Part shown: positions 9,102-17,609 of the stretch, one piece after another
Position numbering within the stretch: position 1 is the stretch's first letter
How the letters are laid out: every line of letters starts with the position of its first letter
Source: Bradyrhizobium paxllaeri
GTDB taxonomy: Bacteria > Pseudomonadota > Alphaproteobacteria > Rhizobiales > Xanthobacteraceae
DNA length: 64,000 nucleotides
Direction of reading: 5' to 3'
Assembly (NCBI RefSeq): GCF_001693515.2
Contig: NZ_CP042968.1
Span: 5,580,001-5,644,000, forward strand
Made by a program: the position numbers and the translations under genes
The notes under the pieces: generated by a model
What the model was told of the DNA's origin: nothing
The model's input: only the letters and a program-made list of their open reading frames with translations
The model's database searches: none

Positions 9102-9791
9102 ATGCGAATTCTCCTGGTTGATCATGACGCGGACTTTGCCCGCGCAGTGAAGGAAGCACTCCTGAATTGCGGGTTTGCCGTTGACGTGACACGCAGCCTG
9201 GATGAGGCGGCGGCCGCGCTGGACTGCGCAAGCTACCACATTCTCTTGCTCGAATCGGCTTTGCCGGATGGCGACGGCTTGGACTGGCTAAAGCAGCTGC
9301 GGTGCGAGGGACGTTCAATGCCTGCCATAATGATGAGCAGTCGCAACGATCTCAGCCGGCGGATTGCGATTTTCAATGCGGGTGCGGATGATTTTTTGCC
9401 CAAGCCCGTGTCTACCGATGAACTCATCGCTCGCATGCGGGCCATTTTGCGGCGCTCAACGCAAATGACGGCGCCAGTCCTGACATTCGGCAATCTGCAT
9501 TTCGACCCCATCGCGAGGCAAGTCTCTGTTGGCGGTCGAATACTGAGGATTGCCCGGCGGGAGGTGTGCATTCTTGAACATCTGCTCAACCGCGCCGGCC
9601 GCACCGTGCCCCGCACGTCGCTCGAGGATAGCCTATACGCATTCGACGACGAGGTCTCGACCAATGCGCTGGAAGTCGGGATCTATCGCTTGCGCACGCA
9701 TCTGAGCCAGGCGGGTGCAACGCTCAGCATCAAGACCGCGCGCGGTGTCGGTTACACCCTTGAACTTACTGGCGCAGCATCGGCAGCCTAG
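9102..9791 (+). CDS. ttsI: TtsI-type OmpR-family regulator of type III secretion
   Basis: The 229-residue protein has an N-terminal receiver domain (1-115) and a C-terminal OmpR-type winged helix (130-225, including ILEHLLNRAGRTVPRTSLEDSL and GVGYTLEL). The phospho-acceptor Asp is replaced by Glu at residue 51 (HILLLESALPDGDG), as recalled for rhizobial TtsI, which is thought to act without phosphorylation. TtsI binds tts boxes and switches on type III secretion and effector genes. ATG 9102 is chosen because GAGG lies seven bases upstream and the receiver domain begins MRILLVDHD; an upstream GTG at 9048 adds unrelated residues. A secretin gene follows directly and a nod box precedes it. Confidence 0.8.
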   Translation: MRILLVDHDADFARAVKEALLNCGFAVDVTRSLDEAAAALDCASYHILLLESALPDGDGLDWLKQLRCEGRSMPAIMMSSRNDLSRRIAIFNAGADDFLPKPVSTDELIARMRAILRRSTQMTAPVLTFGNLHFDPIARQVSVGGRILRIARREVCILEHLLNRAGRTVPRTSLEDSLYAFDDEVSTNALEVGIYRLRTHLSQAGATLSIKTARGVGYTLELTGAASAA

Positions 9792-9858
9792 CCGATCGAA
9801 CGAAAGCAACAATCCCTTGAAGGTCGTCAACAATGCTGCCGGCGCTGATGAGCCGTCG

Positions 9859-11271
9859 ATGGTCACCGCCAGAGCGCCGCGCTCTGCCGCTCTGCCTCGT
9901 CTCTGCCACGCTATCTGCACGCTCGCTCTGCTATTTCCGCTTGCTGCCGCAGCCCAAACCAAGCGGGATGGCAGAGAAACACCACGCGCGGCGCCCGGCA
10001 GCACCACCGGCACGCTGACTCTTACTTCATCACAGGGCAAGACAGTTCATCTGACCGCCCCGGCGGCGAGCATCTTTGTTGCCGACCCGACGATCGCGGA
10101 TTATCAGGCGCCGTCGAACACGACGATCTTCGTGTTTGGCAAAAAGTCCGGACGGACCAGCCTGTTCGCCCTGAGCGAGAACGGAGAGGCTCTCGCCGAA
10201 CTGCGTGTTGTCGTCACGCAGCCAATTGAGGACCTGCGTGCAGCCCTGAAAGCGGGGGTCGGCGATTATCCAATCCAGGTCAGCTATACCCCGCGCGGCG
10301 CGATCCTCAGCGGCACGGCGCCCAACGCCGAGGTCGTCGAGACCGCCAAGAAGGTCACCGAGCAGTTTCTCGGAGCGGGTGCGCTGGTCGTCAATAAGAT
10401 CCAGGTCGCCGGCTCGCTGCAGGTGAATCTCAGTGTGCGGGTGGCAGAAGTCTCCCGCAGCGCCGTCAAGGATCTCAATATCCACTTCACAGCCTCGGGT
10501 CCGAACGGCGCTTTCCTGATCAGCGGCAAAGACGGCCGGTCAAGCGCGGCTGGCGGCGGCGGCACGATCGGTATCGGGTTTAGCGCCGGCAATACCAACC
10601 TGGGCGCTGTTCTCGACGCGCTCGCCAGCGAGCACCTCGCCTCGATACTAGCTGAGCCGAATCTAACGGCGATGTCCGGCGAGTCCGCAAGCTTCCTGGC
10701 TGGCGGCGAATTTCCCATTCCGGTGATGCAGGATAACCGACAGGTTTCGGTTCAATTTCGCCAGTTCGGAGTAAGCCTCGAGTTCGTCCCGACGGTTCTC
10801 AACAATAATCAAATCAATGTCCGTGTGAAGCCTGAAGTCAGCGAACTGTCGAGCGAAGGCAAAGTCAAAATCAATAGCATGGAAGTCCCTGCCCTCTCGA
10901 CGCGGCGGGCGAGCACCGTGGTCGAGCTCGCCAGCGGCCAGAGCTTTGCAATCGGCGGGCTCATCAGGCGCAACTTCAACAACGACGTCGACGAGTTTCC
11001 TTGGCTGGGCGACGTGCCGATCCTCGGCGCGCTTTTTCGCTCCTCATCGTTTCAAAAACGCGAAACCGAGCTGGTTATTATTGTCACGCCTTACATCGTG
11101 CGGCCGGGATCAAACCCGACCCGATTGAGCGCGCCGACCGATCGCATTGCACCGCCCTCAGACGCGGGCCGTGTCTTGACGAACACGCTGGCACGGCCGC
11201 CCCGGGACCGCGATGCGCCCCGCACGAACGCACCAGGATTGACGGGCGGCGCCGGCTTTATCATCGAATGA
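9859..11271 (+). CDS. rhcC2: Type III secretion outer-membrane secretin (RhcC2-like, CpaC-type)
   Basis: This is a secretin of about 470 residues that forms the outer-membrane ring of a secretion channel. A signal peptide (CTLALLFPLAAAA before QTKRDG) is followed by an N-terminal pilus/BON-like region (40-180) and the secretin core. The core includes LAEPNLTAMSGESASFLAGGEFP, VPALSTRRASTVVELASGQSFAIGGL and WLGDVPILGALFRSS. The architecture equals Tad-pilus CpaC. In rhizobia this sister form, next to ttsI, is named RhcC2 (y4xJ). The frame is open upstream to 9715, overlapping ttsI. ATG 9859 is preferred because it begins the signal peptide. A Tad-pilus role cannot be excluded by sequence alone. 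Confidence 0.75.
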   Translation: MVTARAPRSAALPRLCHAICTLALLFPLAAAAQTKRDGRETPRAAPGSTTGTLTLTSSQGKTVHLTAPAASIFVADPTIADYQAPSNTTIFVFGKKSGRTSLFALSENGEALAELRVVVTQPIEDLRAALKAGVGDYPIQVSYTPRGAILSGTAPNAEVVETAKKVTEQFLGAGALVVNKIQVAGSLQVNLSVRVAEVSRSAVKDLNIHFTASGPNGAFLISGKDGRSSAAGGGGTIGIGFSAGNTNLGAVLDALASEHLASILAEPNLTAMSGESASFLAGGEFPIPVMQDNRQVSVQFRQFGVSLEFVPTVLNNNQINVRVKPEVSELSSEGKVKINSMEVPALSTRRASTVVELASGQSFAIGGLIRRNFNNDVDEFPWLGDVPILGALFRSSSFQKRETELVIIVTPYIVRPGSNPTRLSAPTDRIAPPSDAGRVLTNTLARPPRDRDAPRTNAPGLTGGAGFIIE

Positions 11272-11281
11272 GGATCGTCAA

Positions 11282-11947
11282 ATGAACTTGCGACATCTGT
11301 GCCAATTGATCGTCACGGCGGCAACATTAGGCGGATGCGCAAACAGTGCTCCGATTCATTCCAGACCAGCTGAACAAGCGATCCAGGTGGAGCAGAAGAG
11401 CCGTGTCTTGTTTCTACAGAGCCTTCGCGGCTCGGAAAGGCATCGGCTGCGCAGCTTCATTGCGAGTGCCAGTGGCGGCCGGCGAGACGCGCTCCATCTC
11501 GATGTCACCGGTTCACCCCGGCTCATCGCGCAGGTGGCCCACGAAGCCCGTTCCATTGGCGTTGCCCCCTATAACATCCGCCTGTCCGCCTCCCCGCTCG
11601 ATCTGAGCGCGCGTTTCGGGGTGAGGATCGAGGCGATCACCTTTGAAGCCCATCCTCCTGTCTGTCCGTCGCTTTCCATCGTCGGTCCTGCAGTGAACGA
11701 TAATTCGTTCGACCCGACGCTCGGCTGCTCGACCAGAAACAATCTGGCAGTCATGGTCAACGACCCGCTCGACCTGCTGGACAATCGATCGGTCATGACA
11801 AGTAATGGCGATCGGGCCGCCAATCCTGTTGCCAGCTACGGAACCTTTGCCCCACGCAACAAGAGCAACGGAGAAGATGGAGCGGGCAACAGGGCAGCGC
11901 CGGAAGCCGCGGGGCCGACAACAAGGGACGTACAGCAGCCTCGATAG
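11282..11947 (+). CDS. CpaD-family lipoprotein of the rhizobial T3SS operon (Y4xK-like)
   Basis: The 221-residue protein begins with a lipoprotein signal ending in the lipobox LGGC (Cys 19). The middle matches CpaD pilus lipoproteins: a SGGRRDALHLDV stretch, CPSLSIVGPAVNDNSFDPTLGCSTRNNLAVMVNDPLDLL, with paired cysteines near residues 138 and 159. CpaD proteins are thought to help place or gate the secretin. It starts 10 bases after the rhcC2 stop and is surely co-transcribed. The C-terminal 50 residues are polar and low in complexity. The role in type III secretion is inferred from position. Confidence 0.72.
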   Translation: MNLRHLCQLIVTAATLGGCANSAPIHSRPAEQAIQVEQKSRVLFLQSLRGSERHRLRSFIASASGGRRDALHLDVTGSPRLIAQVAHEARSIGVAPYNIRLSASPLDLSARFGVRIEAITFEAHPPVCPSLSIVGPAVNDNSFDPTLGCSTRNNLAVMVNDPLDLLDNRSVMTSNGDRAANPVASYGTFAPRNKSNGEDGAGNRAAPEAAGPTTRDVQQPR

Positions 11948-11959
11948 CAAGGGTTGCGC

Positions 11960-12190
11960 ATGTCCGAACTCACTGTGCAACACCTCGTGCGTGAGTGTCG
12001 TCATCCGGCCCGTAACATGGCGCGGTTCTATGTGCTCACGATCGAGCCGATCCTCTTTGGCGACTCCGCATTGATCCGCGAATGGGGGCGTCTCGGCTAA
12101 TGCGGTCGACAGCGTCTCGATTTGTTCGATGGGCAAGTACAGGCCGTTGAGGCGCTCGAGTCTTGGCTCAGACGACCCACGTGGTTACGT
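11960..12190 (+). pseudogene. WGR-domain protein fragment
   Basis: A 46-codon frame (11960-12100) reads RHPARNMARFYVLTIEPILFGDSALIREWGRLG and then stops. In the next frame CGRQRLDLFDGQVQAVEAL follows. Together these form the WGR domain (ARFY, then LFG, then WGRIG, then R-x-D-L-F) seen alone in many rhizobial small proteins and in PARP-type enzymes, where it contacts nucleic acid. A frame break at the GRLG turn disables it. The start at 11960 lies 12 bases after the lipoprotein gene. Confidence 0.65.
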
Positions 12191-12464
12191 CCACCGCCAC
12201 TCATGTCCCTCAAGTACATTGCTAGCTGGCGCGGTATACGAAAGCCAAAGAAAGTATTAAAGGAAGTAATCCAAAGTCATTTCGATTACGGTCGGTGATG
12301 ACACTCCGGCACTTCCTTGCCGGTCTGCTGCATTCGAACATCAAGCGGGCGATGTGGTCAGAGGCCGACCTGCGTCGGGCAGGCGCGCGCGGCCTCTTAA
12401 AGGTTACGTTTCTCAGCTACAAATCTCTGCCGCGGCAATGAAGCCTCGGGCAGAAGGCCAGCGA

Positions 12465-12700
12465 AAGCACTGGGCCTTGCTGATGAGGCTTGGAGTATTG
12501 CTAAGCTTTAGATGCTCCGCTCGCTTAGCGCCTGCTGGATCGCTACCCGAAAGCGATGCCTTGGCAACTTTATCACACGCTCGGCGGCTGAATACTCCGA
12601 AGGGCCTCACGCCCTACCAATACATCTGCAAATGCTGGCGTTCCGAGCCAGAACGATTCAAACTCAATCCGCTCCAGAAAATGTTGGACTAAACAGCTAG
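12465..12700 (+). mobile_element. Internally deleted IS481 remnant (copy 2)
   Basis: The left part repeats the DNA at 5318-5420. The right part encodes LTPYQYICKCWRSEPERFKLNPLQKML, the same C-terminal tail as the transposase at the window start. The catalytic core between them is missing, so this is a collapsed copy. The end context (GGACTAAACA, then GCTAG) also matches that of the first copy. Confidence 0.65.
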
Positions 12701-12773
12701 GGCGCTTTGGGGACCTTATCCGCCCTGCTTCGGGCGCATTGAGAGGGCATACTAAGGCGTTCCGGAACCCCTG

Positions 12774-13150
12774 ATGATCAAAGCCTTTCTCGCCGTTGCA
12801 ATTCTGATATCGGCATGCCTTGCGACGCCGGCCCGCGCGCAGGACGCGGCTGCGCCGTTCGATGGCGACCTGCAGCGGCTGGCCGAGATCCTCGGCGCGC
12901 TGCACTATCTGCGCGGCATCTGCGGCTCCAACGAGGGCGCCAAATGGCGCTACGAGATGCAAGCGCTGGTCGATGCCGACCCCCCTCCGGCGCCCGCCGC
13001 GCCCGCATGGTCGCGGGCTTTAACCGCGGCTACAACGGCTTCGAGCGGACCTACCGAACCTGCACGCCCGCGGCCAACGTGGCGATCAGTCGCTACATCA
13101 AGGATGGGTTGAAAATCTCGCGCGACCTGACGGTGCGTTATGCCAATTGA
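12774..13150 (+). pseudogene. TIGR02301-family periplasmic protein, one-base frameshift in a C tract
   Basis: The start encodes a signal peptide (MIKAFLAVAILISACLATPARAQ) and LAEILGALHYLRGICGSNEGAKWRYEMQALVDA. The frame then needs one more base. The next frame continues exactly as expected, with ARMVAGFNRGYNGFERTYRTCTPAANVAISRYI, ending at 13150. The break falls in a run of six C (12980-12985); seven would restore one 125-codon gene. This fits TIGR02301 proteins of unknown function. It may be a true frameshift, a slippery phase-variable tract or a sequencing error. Confidence 0.75.
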
Positions 13151-13387
13151 CCGCGCGATCTTCTTCGACGATTGGGTCGCGCATGCCCATGACGATACAA
13201 CGCGGCCAACCTCCCCGTACCGGCGATGACTGGACCGCCTTCGTCGAAACTGTCTAACCTCCGATACTCGGAATGGCCGTCGGACTTGAGCGGGCCCGCC
13301 TCTGGTACGAACCGCATCTCGAGCATCCACGACGACGCCGAGGTCCGGCGCGCCGACCTCGTTCAACTTGAACCAGATAGCCGGCGG

Positions 13388-14041
13388 ATAGGGGTTGTTA
13401 GACGTCTTGAGCTGCTTGTAGTCGGCGATCAGCAGCCCGTCGACAAAGTCCTGGAAGAAAGTGCGGAGGATGGCCGCTGCGTTCGGATTGCCCAGAATGC
13501 GGTCCTCAATCTCGCGCATGCCGGCGAGGATCCGGCGCATGCTGCGGGCGAACCGCAAGGCGGTGTCGTGCGCGTTGGCCAGACCTTGGGCCATGGTTTC
13601 CGGCTCGCGGTTCGCGGCCTCAAGGTTGTTTTTGACGTCGACAACGGCGCCGGCGACGCGCACCCGGCTGTTGCCGAAATCGGTGATCGCGCCCAGGACC
13701 ATGAACGCGTCCGGATTCATGTCGACGTAGGTGCGCCACTTCTCGGTCTCTTCCGTGAGCCAACCGGTATCGCGCAGTCGATAATAGGCGAGGTAATGAG
13801 CTTGGCTCGTGGTCTGATCTTCTTCAGGGTCGCCCTCGGAAAGCTCGCCCGTCGATCTTATGGCAAACTCCGAGAGACCGATTTCGATCTGCTTCACGAC
13901 CTCTTCCCTAAGCGGCGTCTCGAGGATCCGTGCCGAATAGAGCCTCTCGTAGAGACGCATCAGCAGGCGCGCGTAGACGTGCTTCTTCGGCCCCGACAGA
14001 GGCTTGAAGAGGGTCTCCGGAAGATAACCAAACAGCTTCAT
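13388..14041 (-). pseudogene. Truncated JetA-like subunit of a Wadjet anti-plasmid system
   Basis: From ATG 14041 the protein reads MKLFGYLPETLFKPLSGPKK, then YARLLMRLYERLYS, then YLAYYRLRDTGWLTEETEKWRTYVDMNP, a long helical stretch, and FFQDFVDGLLIADYKQLKTSNNPY. This is the N-terminal half of JetA proteins of the DUF5716 type, the kleisin-like subunit of Wadjet (JetABCD), an SMC complex that cleaves foreign circular DNA. After residue 218 the match ends; the open frame goes on with unrelated residues to 12,950. Intact JetA is about twice as long. No jetB, jetC or jetD is present, so the system is dead here. A 66-residue gene precedes it on the same strand. The family call is from memory. Confidence 0.62.
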
Positions 14042-14109
14042 TTATCGGTCCTTCAGCCGATAGATTGAACCGTTACGCACCTTCAACCGCAAGGAAAAAC
14101 ATTAGAGTT

Positions 14110-14310
14110 TCAGGGCGTTCTCCTTGCTTTCCTCCGATTCAGAAACTCCCTCGCAGCCTGCTCCATGATATCCCAGGCTGCCCGATGCTCGTAGTTGGCC
14201 GCCTGCTTGATGTCTGCGATGACGTCCTTGTCCATCATCGCAATAAACGTAACCCGATCCCCGATGGGGGTTCGTTTGCCCCTTTTCGGCGCCCTCTTCC
14301 TTCCCACCAT
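14110..14310 (-). CDS. Small basic ribbon-helix-helix-like protein
   Basis: The 66-residue protein has a basic N-terminus (MVGRKRAPKRGKRTP) and then IGDRVTFIAMMDKDVIADIKQAANYEHRAAWDIMEQAAREFL. The short strand followed by two helices suggests a ribbon-helix-helix DNA-binding protein, such as an antitoxin or plasmid-type repressor. No toxin gene is adjacent. It lies 68 bases ahead of the jetA fragment on the same strand. A perfect 18-bp palindrome and a GC-rich inverted repeat lie just upstream of its start. Function is inferred. Confidence 0.5.
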   Translation of the reverse strand: MVGRKRAPKRGKRTPIGDRVTFIAMMDKDVIADIKQAANYEHRAAWDIMEQAAREFLNRRKARRTP

Positions 14311-14344
14311 TGACCCATCCGCTGCGAGAAACCTTTCGTTAACC

Positions 14345-14400
14345 AGAAGGGGCCGCGCTAGCGCTCGCGCCCCTTCTTATTTCCTTCTTATATAAGAAGG
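14345..14400. promoter_or_regulatory. Inverted repeats ahead of the ribbon-helix-helix gene
   Basis: CCTTCTTATATAAGAAGG (14383-14400) is a perfect 18-bp palindrome. Next to it AGAAGGGGC (14345-14353) pairs with GCCCCTTCT (14369-14377) around a GC-rich loop. Both lie 35-90 bases upstream of the 66-residue gene on the minus strand, where an autoregulatory operator would be expected. A terminator for plus-strand transcription is an alternative for the GC-rich hairpin. Confidence 0.45.
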
Positions 14401-14490
14401 ACGCGCTAAGCGCCTGACCGAGCTGACTTTCCTGATTTTAATGTTTTTGTTTCGTTCTCACGTTATCAAGTCGTATTCGAGGTCGGTCAC

Positions 14491-14860
14491 ATGTCGGGCG
14501 TCGTTGGAAATTGGAGGGTCGAGCTCATCGAACGCCACCGCGACCTCTTCCAGCCGCCGGCGCCCCTGAGCAAGGCTCGCGCGAGTGCGGGCCCGGGTGG
14601 CAGGATCTCATCGACCGTGCTGCGTCGAGATCCGGACGGCGGTCGAAGCCGACGGAGGCACCTTCCAGTTGACGCAGATCAAAGAGAAATACGGCTCGAT
14701 CCGCGCTGCGACCGGCACGCCGAGGGCCGGCCCCTGCCGAGGTCCGTCCCGGCTTCGAGAACATCCACATCGTCCGGTACGGCATCGGCGATTAGCGACG
14801 GATCACCTGCCGCCGCTACGACCGGGAGAACGACGCGTTCGTGGACGTCGATCCCGCCTC
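14491..14860 (+). pseudogene. Decayed hypothetical gene with an IKEKYGSIR motif
   Basis: MSGVVGNWRVELIERHRDLFQPP opens the gene. In two further frames come WQDLIDRA and then VEADGGTFQLTQIKEKYGSIR. These fragments fit a family of small phage- and plasmid-associated proteins of unknown function with the order W-x-D-L-I-D, Q-I-K-E-K-Y-G. At least two frameshifts separate them. I cannot name it. Confidence 0.4.
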
Positions 14861-14865
14861 CCCCT

Positions 14866-15640
14866 GAATCGAGGCGATTTCGTCTACGACCCGAAGCGGC
14901 ACGAGTGCCCGCGCTGCGGCTCGCGCGAGGTGCAGTTCGCGCTCGGCGTCGAAGAAATGCCGGACCAGCTCGCCGATGAGATCATCGAAAGCCCGGCAAT
15001 CACCAAGCCTACTGCACCGACCTGGGAAGAACGCTTGAGAAGGCCAGGGCTGCGGCTGCCGGAATGCACGTGCACGTTTTGGAGAACGAGACCGTCCGCG
15101 TCGGCGATGTCACGTTCGCGGGTGCGACGCTCTGGGCGGACGTCGGCCTCAACGGCGACGACGCGCATCGCGCGATGATGACCACCGGCGTCGGACGAAC
15201 GACTTCAAGAAGGTCCGGATTTCGAACTATGAGCCGCGCTTCCTGCCACGTCACGCCCTCACGAGGCGTTTCAAGTCTGGGGCGTTTCGGGAGGCCGTAA
15301 TGCGCAAGCCGCGCGGCGGGACCGCTTGGTCGTCATCACGCACCAAGCGCCGGTGCGCCAGATGCCGCCCGCAGCGCGGCGTCCGGAGAGCGACCTCACC
15401 TTCGACCCCGCCTACCGCAGCGATCTAAGCCGACTGATAGTCTCTGCGCCTGACGACGGACGGGGCGCTCTGGCTCTACGGCCACACGCACGAGTCCTTC
15501 GACGCCACGATCGGCGAAACCCGGGTGGTGTCCAACGCGAAGGAATATGGGCTGTGGGCACCCTCCGAGCGCACCTGGACGCCCCCCTCAACGAACGCCT
15601 CACAAGGACGGCGAGATTCCGAATGCTCGGTAGTTTATCC
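14866..15640 (+). pseudogene. Zinc-ribbon piece and calcineurin-like metallophosphoesterase, multiply frameshifted
   Basis: A first piece has VYDPKRHECPRCGSREVQFALG (a single Cys pair of zinc-ribbon type). From about 15,030 three frames together give VHVLENETVRVGDVTFAGATLWAD, ISNYEPRFLPRHA, VITHQAPVRQMPPAARRPESD, WLYGHTHESFDATIGETRVVSNAKEYG. This is the second half of a calcineurin-like phosphoesterase, with the metal-binding GHTH motif intact and a Gln where the HHAP motif has His. The N-terminal metal site (GDIH, GNHE) is not visible. It is not functional. Confidence 0.6.
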
Positions 15641-15919
15641 ATCTGATCCTGGCGGCGATCTAGAATGTCTATGGGGACCCGTGGCATTCCGAACCCAAGT
15701 CCAAGCCCATTCAAAGAAGCGATTCGCAATTGTTGGTTTCAAGGCTTGAATCGACTCATATTTTTTTGGTTTTCAGACTCACGATTTTTTGGACTAGACC
15801 AAAAATCAAGATCTTAGCCGGCTCGCATTGATTGGTCCCGACATGACCGCCACCAATCGCTAAGACTCGGCGATGCGGGAAATGGGCGACAGGCCGCACA
15901 CCGGCCCGTCGCCTATAGG

Positions 15920-16099
15920 TTAAGCGCGCGTTGATAATGAAACGCCTAGCTTTGCTGCCATCACAGTGGTGGCACCTGGAGTCCGCCTTAGCGCCTTTGC
16001 GATCCTGGCGACGCCTAACTTTGCTTTTGCCATCGTCTTCATTTTTCGAACATCGTCTTTTGTCCACGCGCGGCGAACTACTTTCTTTGCTTTTGCCAT
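15920..16099 (-). CDS. 59-residue basic helix-turn-helix protein
   Basis: ATG 16099 is preceded by GGAG at a good distance and opens MAKAKKVVRRAWTKDDVRKM, then AKAKLGVARIAKALRRTPGATTVMAAKLGVSL, ending TAA. The Lys-rich start and the two helices with IAKALRRTPGAT match tiny orphan DNA-binding proteins that are common and multi-copy in Bradyrhizobium. Its target is unknown. It stands alone in an otherwise gene-poor stretch and appears intact. Confidence 0.65.
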   Translation of the reverse strand: MAKAKKVVRRAWTKDDVRKMKTMAKAKLGVARIAKALRRTPGATTVMAAKLGVSLSTRA

Positions 16100-17357
16100 T
16101 CTTTCTCCGAATCGGATTGGGACAGAGCCGGGCTTCTATCATGACAGTCTGCGTAGACGACAATGAACAAGCTTCTATTGCGAGAATGTGAATGCGACTT
16201 CGCTGCCTGAGATCTGAATTACTGTTGTCGGGCGCAAAAACGAGCATGTACCTCTCATGTCAAGGGGGACCTGCATGGGGCGAGCGAATATATATGGATA
16301 GAGCGCGCCTCGTTCGGGCGCTTGCGGAAGAGACAGACCCTTTGTTAAGAAACGGCTTCTGGGCCTTACGAACAATGACGACGGCATGCGAGCGCAGACA
16401 CCGAGCGGTCACGTGAAAAAGAAGCCCGCGCAAAGTTCTAAATTCGAAAGCCGGGTCGCAAATTGGCCGACCCTTTTGCTCTGTAGCGTTTTTTTCGGGG
16501 CATCGAGCGGCGGGTCGAATATTCCTACCCGCAAAATGGGCGACTCGACCTGCCTCAACAAAAGGCAAGACTTCCGGCGGCATGTATCCAGATTCTCGAT
16601 TTTCAGCGCTGCGCTCCCAGTCACCGTTCATGTCGATCGTTAAATAAGCCAATTTGCGACGCGGCATAGTTTGTTCTTACCTGCACTTTCTTGCCGTCTA
16701 GCCCGAACGCGTCATAACCGTTAGTGCTGCGCCCGGCGGGCCATCTGGTCCCTTACGATCAGCCTTACATGTGACCAATCCAAATAGCACTCGGCGGGAC
16801 AATTACGGCACCTCTAGCAACTTGGAGCACTGGCTTCCCAAACACGCCGTTGACGAATTCTGCCCATTAATCACAACGCGCAATTTTTGACCATCTCTCC
16901 GCATCACATCGTCACTTCACGTGATCCGATAGCAGCCAGCTAGGGCAACCGTCGGCCTGTCCAGTCCATCATGGCCAAAATTGCGCGAGCTAAAGCAACG
17001 AAGGCGACGGCTTGATGCGCGTTCAGCAAACTTGGCCACACCCAAAAATGAAGTCACCGGAAAATGATCGCTGTGTTCTTCTCCCGATCTCACCGGCTCT
17101 CAATGATCCTCGGCTCTTTCAGCTGTCCCGTAATACTCGAAACTTTCTTAGCTTTCACTGGAGAGAGGAGCGAACGCCGTGATTGAATGGATCGACGCCG
17201 AGCTTTCTTCCCTGCCACTCGTTTTATATTGCGGTGACCAACCTGGTCTCGAGAACCATACTTACAAAGGCGGACGTCAGGCGCGCGCTGTTCCGAACGC
17301 GCGGACGTTAGCAGCACCAGACCGCCGATGTTGATTCAATTGCGGGCGGGGAGAAGA
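16100..17357. other. 1.2 kb of AT-richer DNA without a supported gene
   Basis: The stretch looks more AT-rich than the chromosome to the right. A minus-strand frame starting at 16667 (MPRRKLAYLTIDMNGDWERS) is protein-like for about 40 residues but matches no family I know. I see no tRNA, no att-like repeat and no transposase. It is typical end-of-island sequence. Confidence 0.35.
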
Positions 17358-17594
17358 ATGAACAACCGAGCACGGGAGCGATCGATGGCGATTACGGATG
17401 AGCCCCGTCAAAAAAGGAACCTGATTCCGTTGAAAAAGGCGTTGGAGCGGGGTGGTTTTGGCCGGACCAAGGCTTACAAGCTCATCAGGAAGGGAAAGAT
17501 CATCGCCTACAAGATGGAGGGCCAGACCATGGTCGATGCCGATTCCATCGACGCCTATCATATGACCCTCCCTCGCATTCAGCCGAGGACGTGA
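17358..17594 (+). CDS. AlpA/excisionase-like helix-turn-helix protein
   Basis: The short protein reads LIPLKKALERGGFGRTKAYKLIRKGKIIAYKMEGQTMVDADSIDAYH, the layout of MerR-like excisionase/AlpA proteins (helix-turn-helix plus a wing reading a target). These often steer integrase toward excision or control its gene. ATG 17358 follows GGGGAGAAG; ATG 17385 (after GGGAG) is also possible. It converges on the integrase gene, whose stop is 15 bases away. The link to element mobility is inferred from position. Confidence 0.65.
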   Translation: MNNRARERSMAITDEPRQKRNLIPLKKALERGGFGRTKAYKLIRKGKIIAYKMEGQTMVDADSIDAYHMTLPRIQPRT

Positions 17595-17609
17595 AGAAAG
17601 GCGCTCTAG

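Noticed and set aside
9859..11947. Tad pilus locus (CpaC-CpaD)
   Set aside because: The two proteins have this architecture, but no cpaA, cpaB, cpaE, cpaF or pilin follows. The upstream TtsI-type regulator and nod box favour the rhizobial T3SS module.
13138..13387. Continuation of the jetA fragment to 12,950
   Set aside because: The residues after NNPY lose all likeness to the family and overlap the TIGR02301 gene on the other strand.
16260..16667. 135-residue minus-strand protein
   Set aside because: Only the first 40 residues look protein-like; no family and no start signal, so it is mentioned only in the gap entry.
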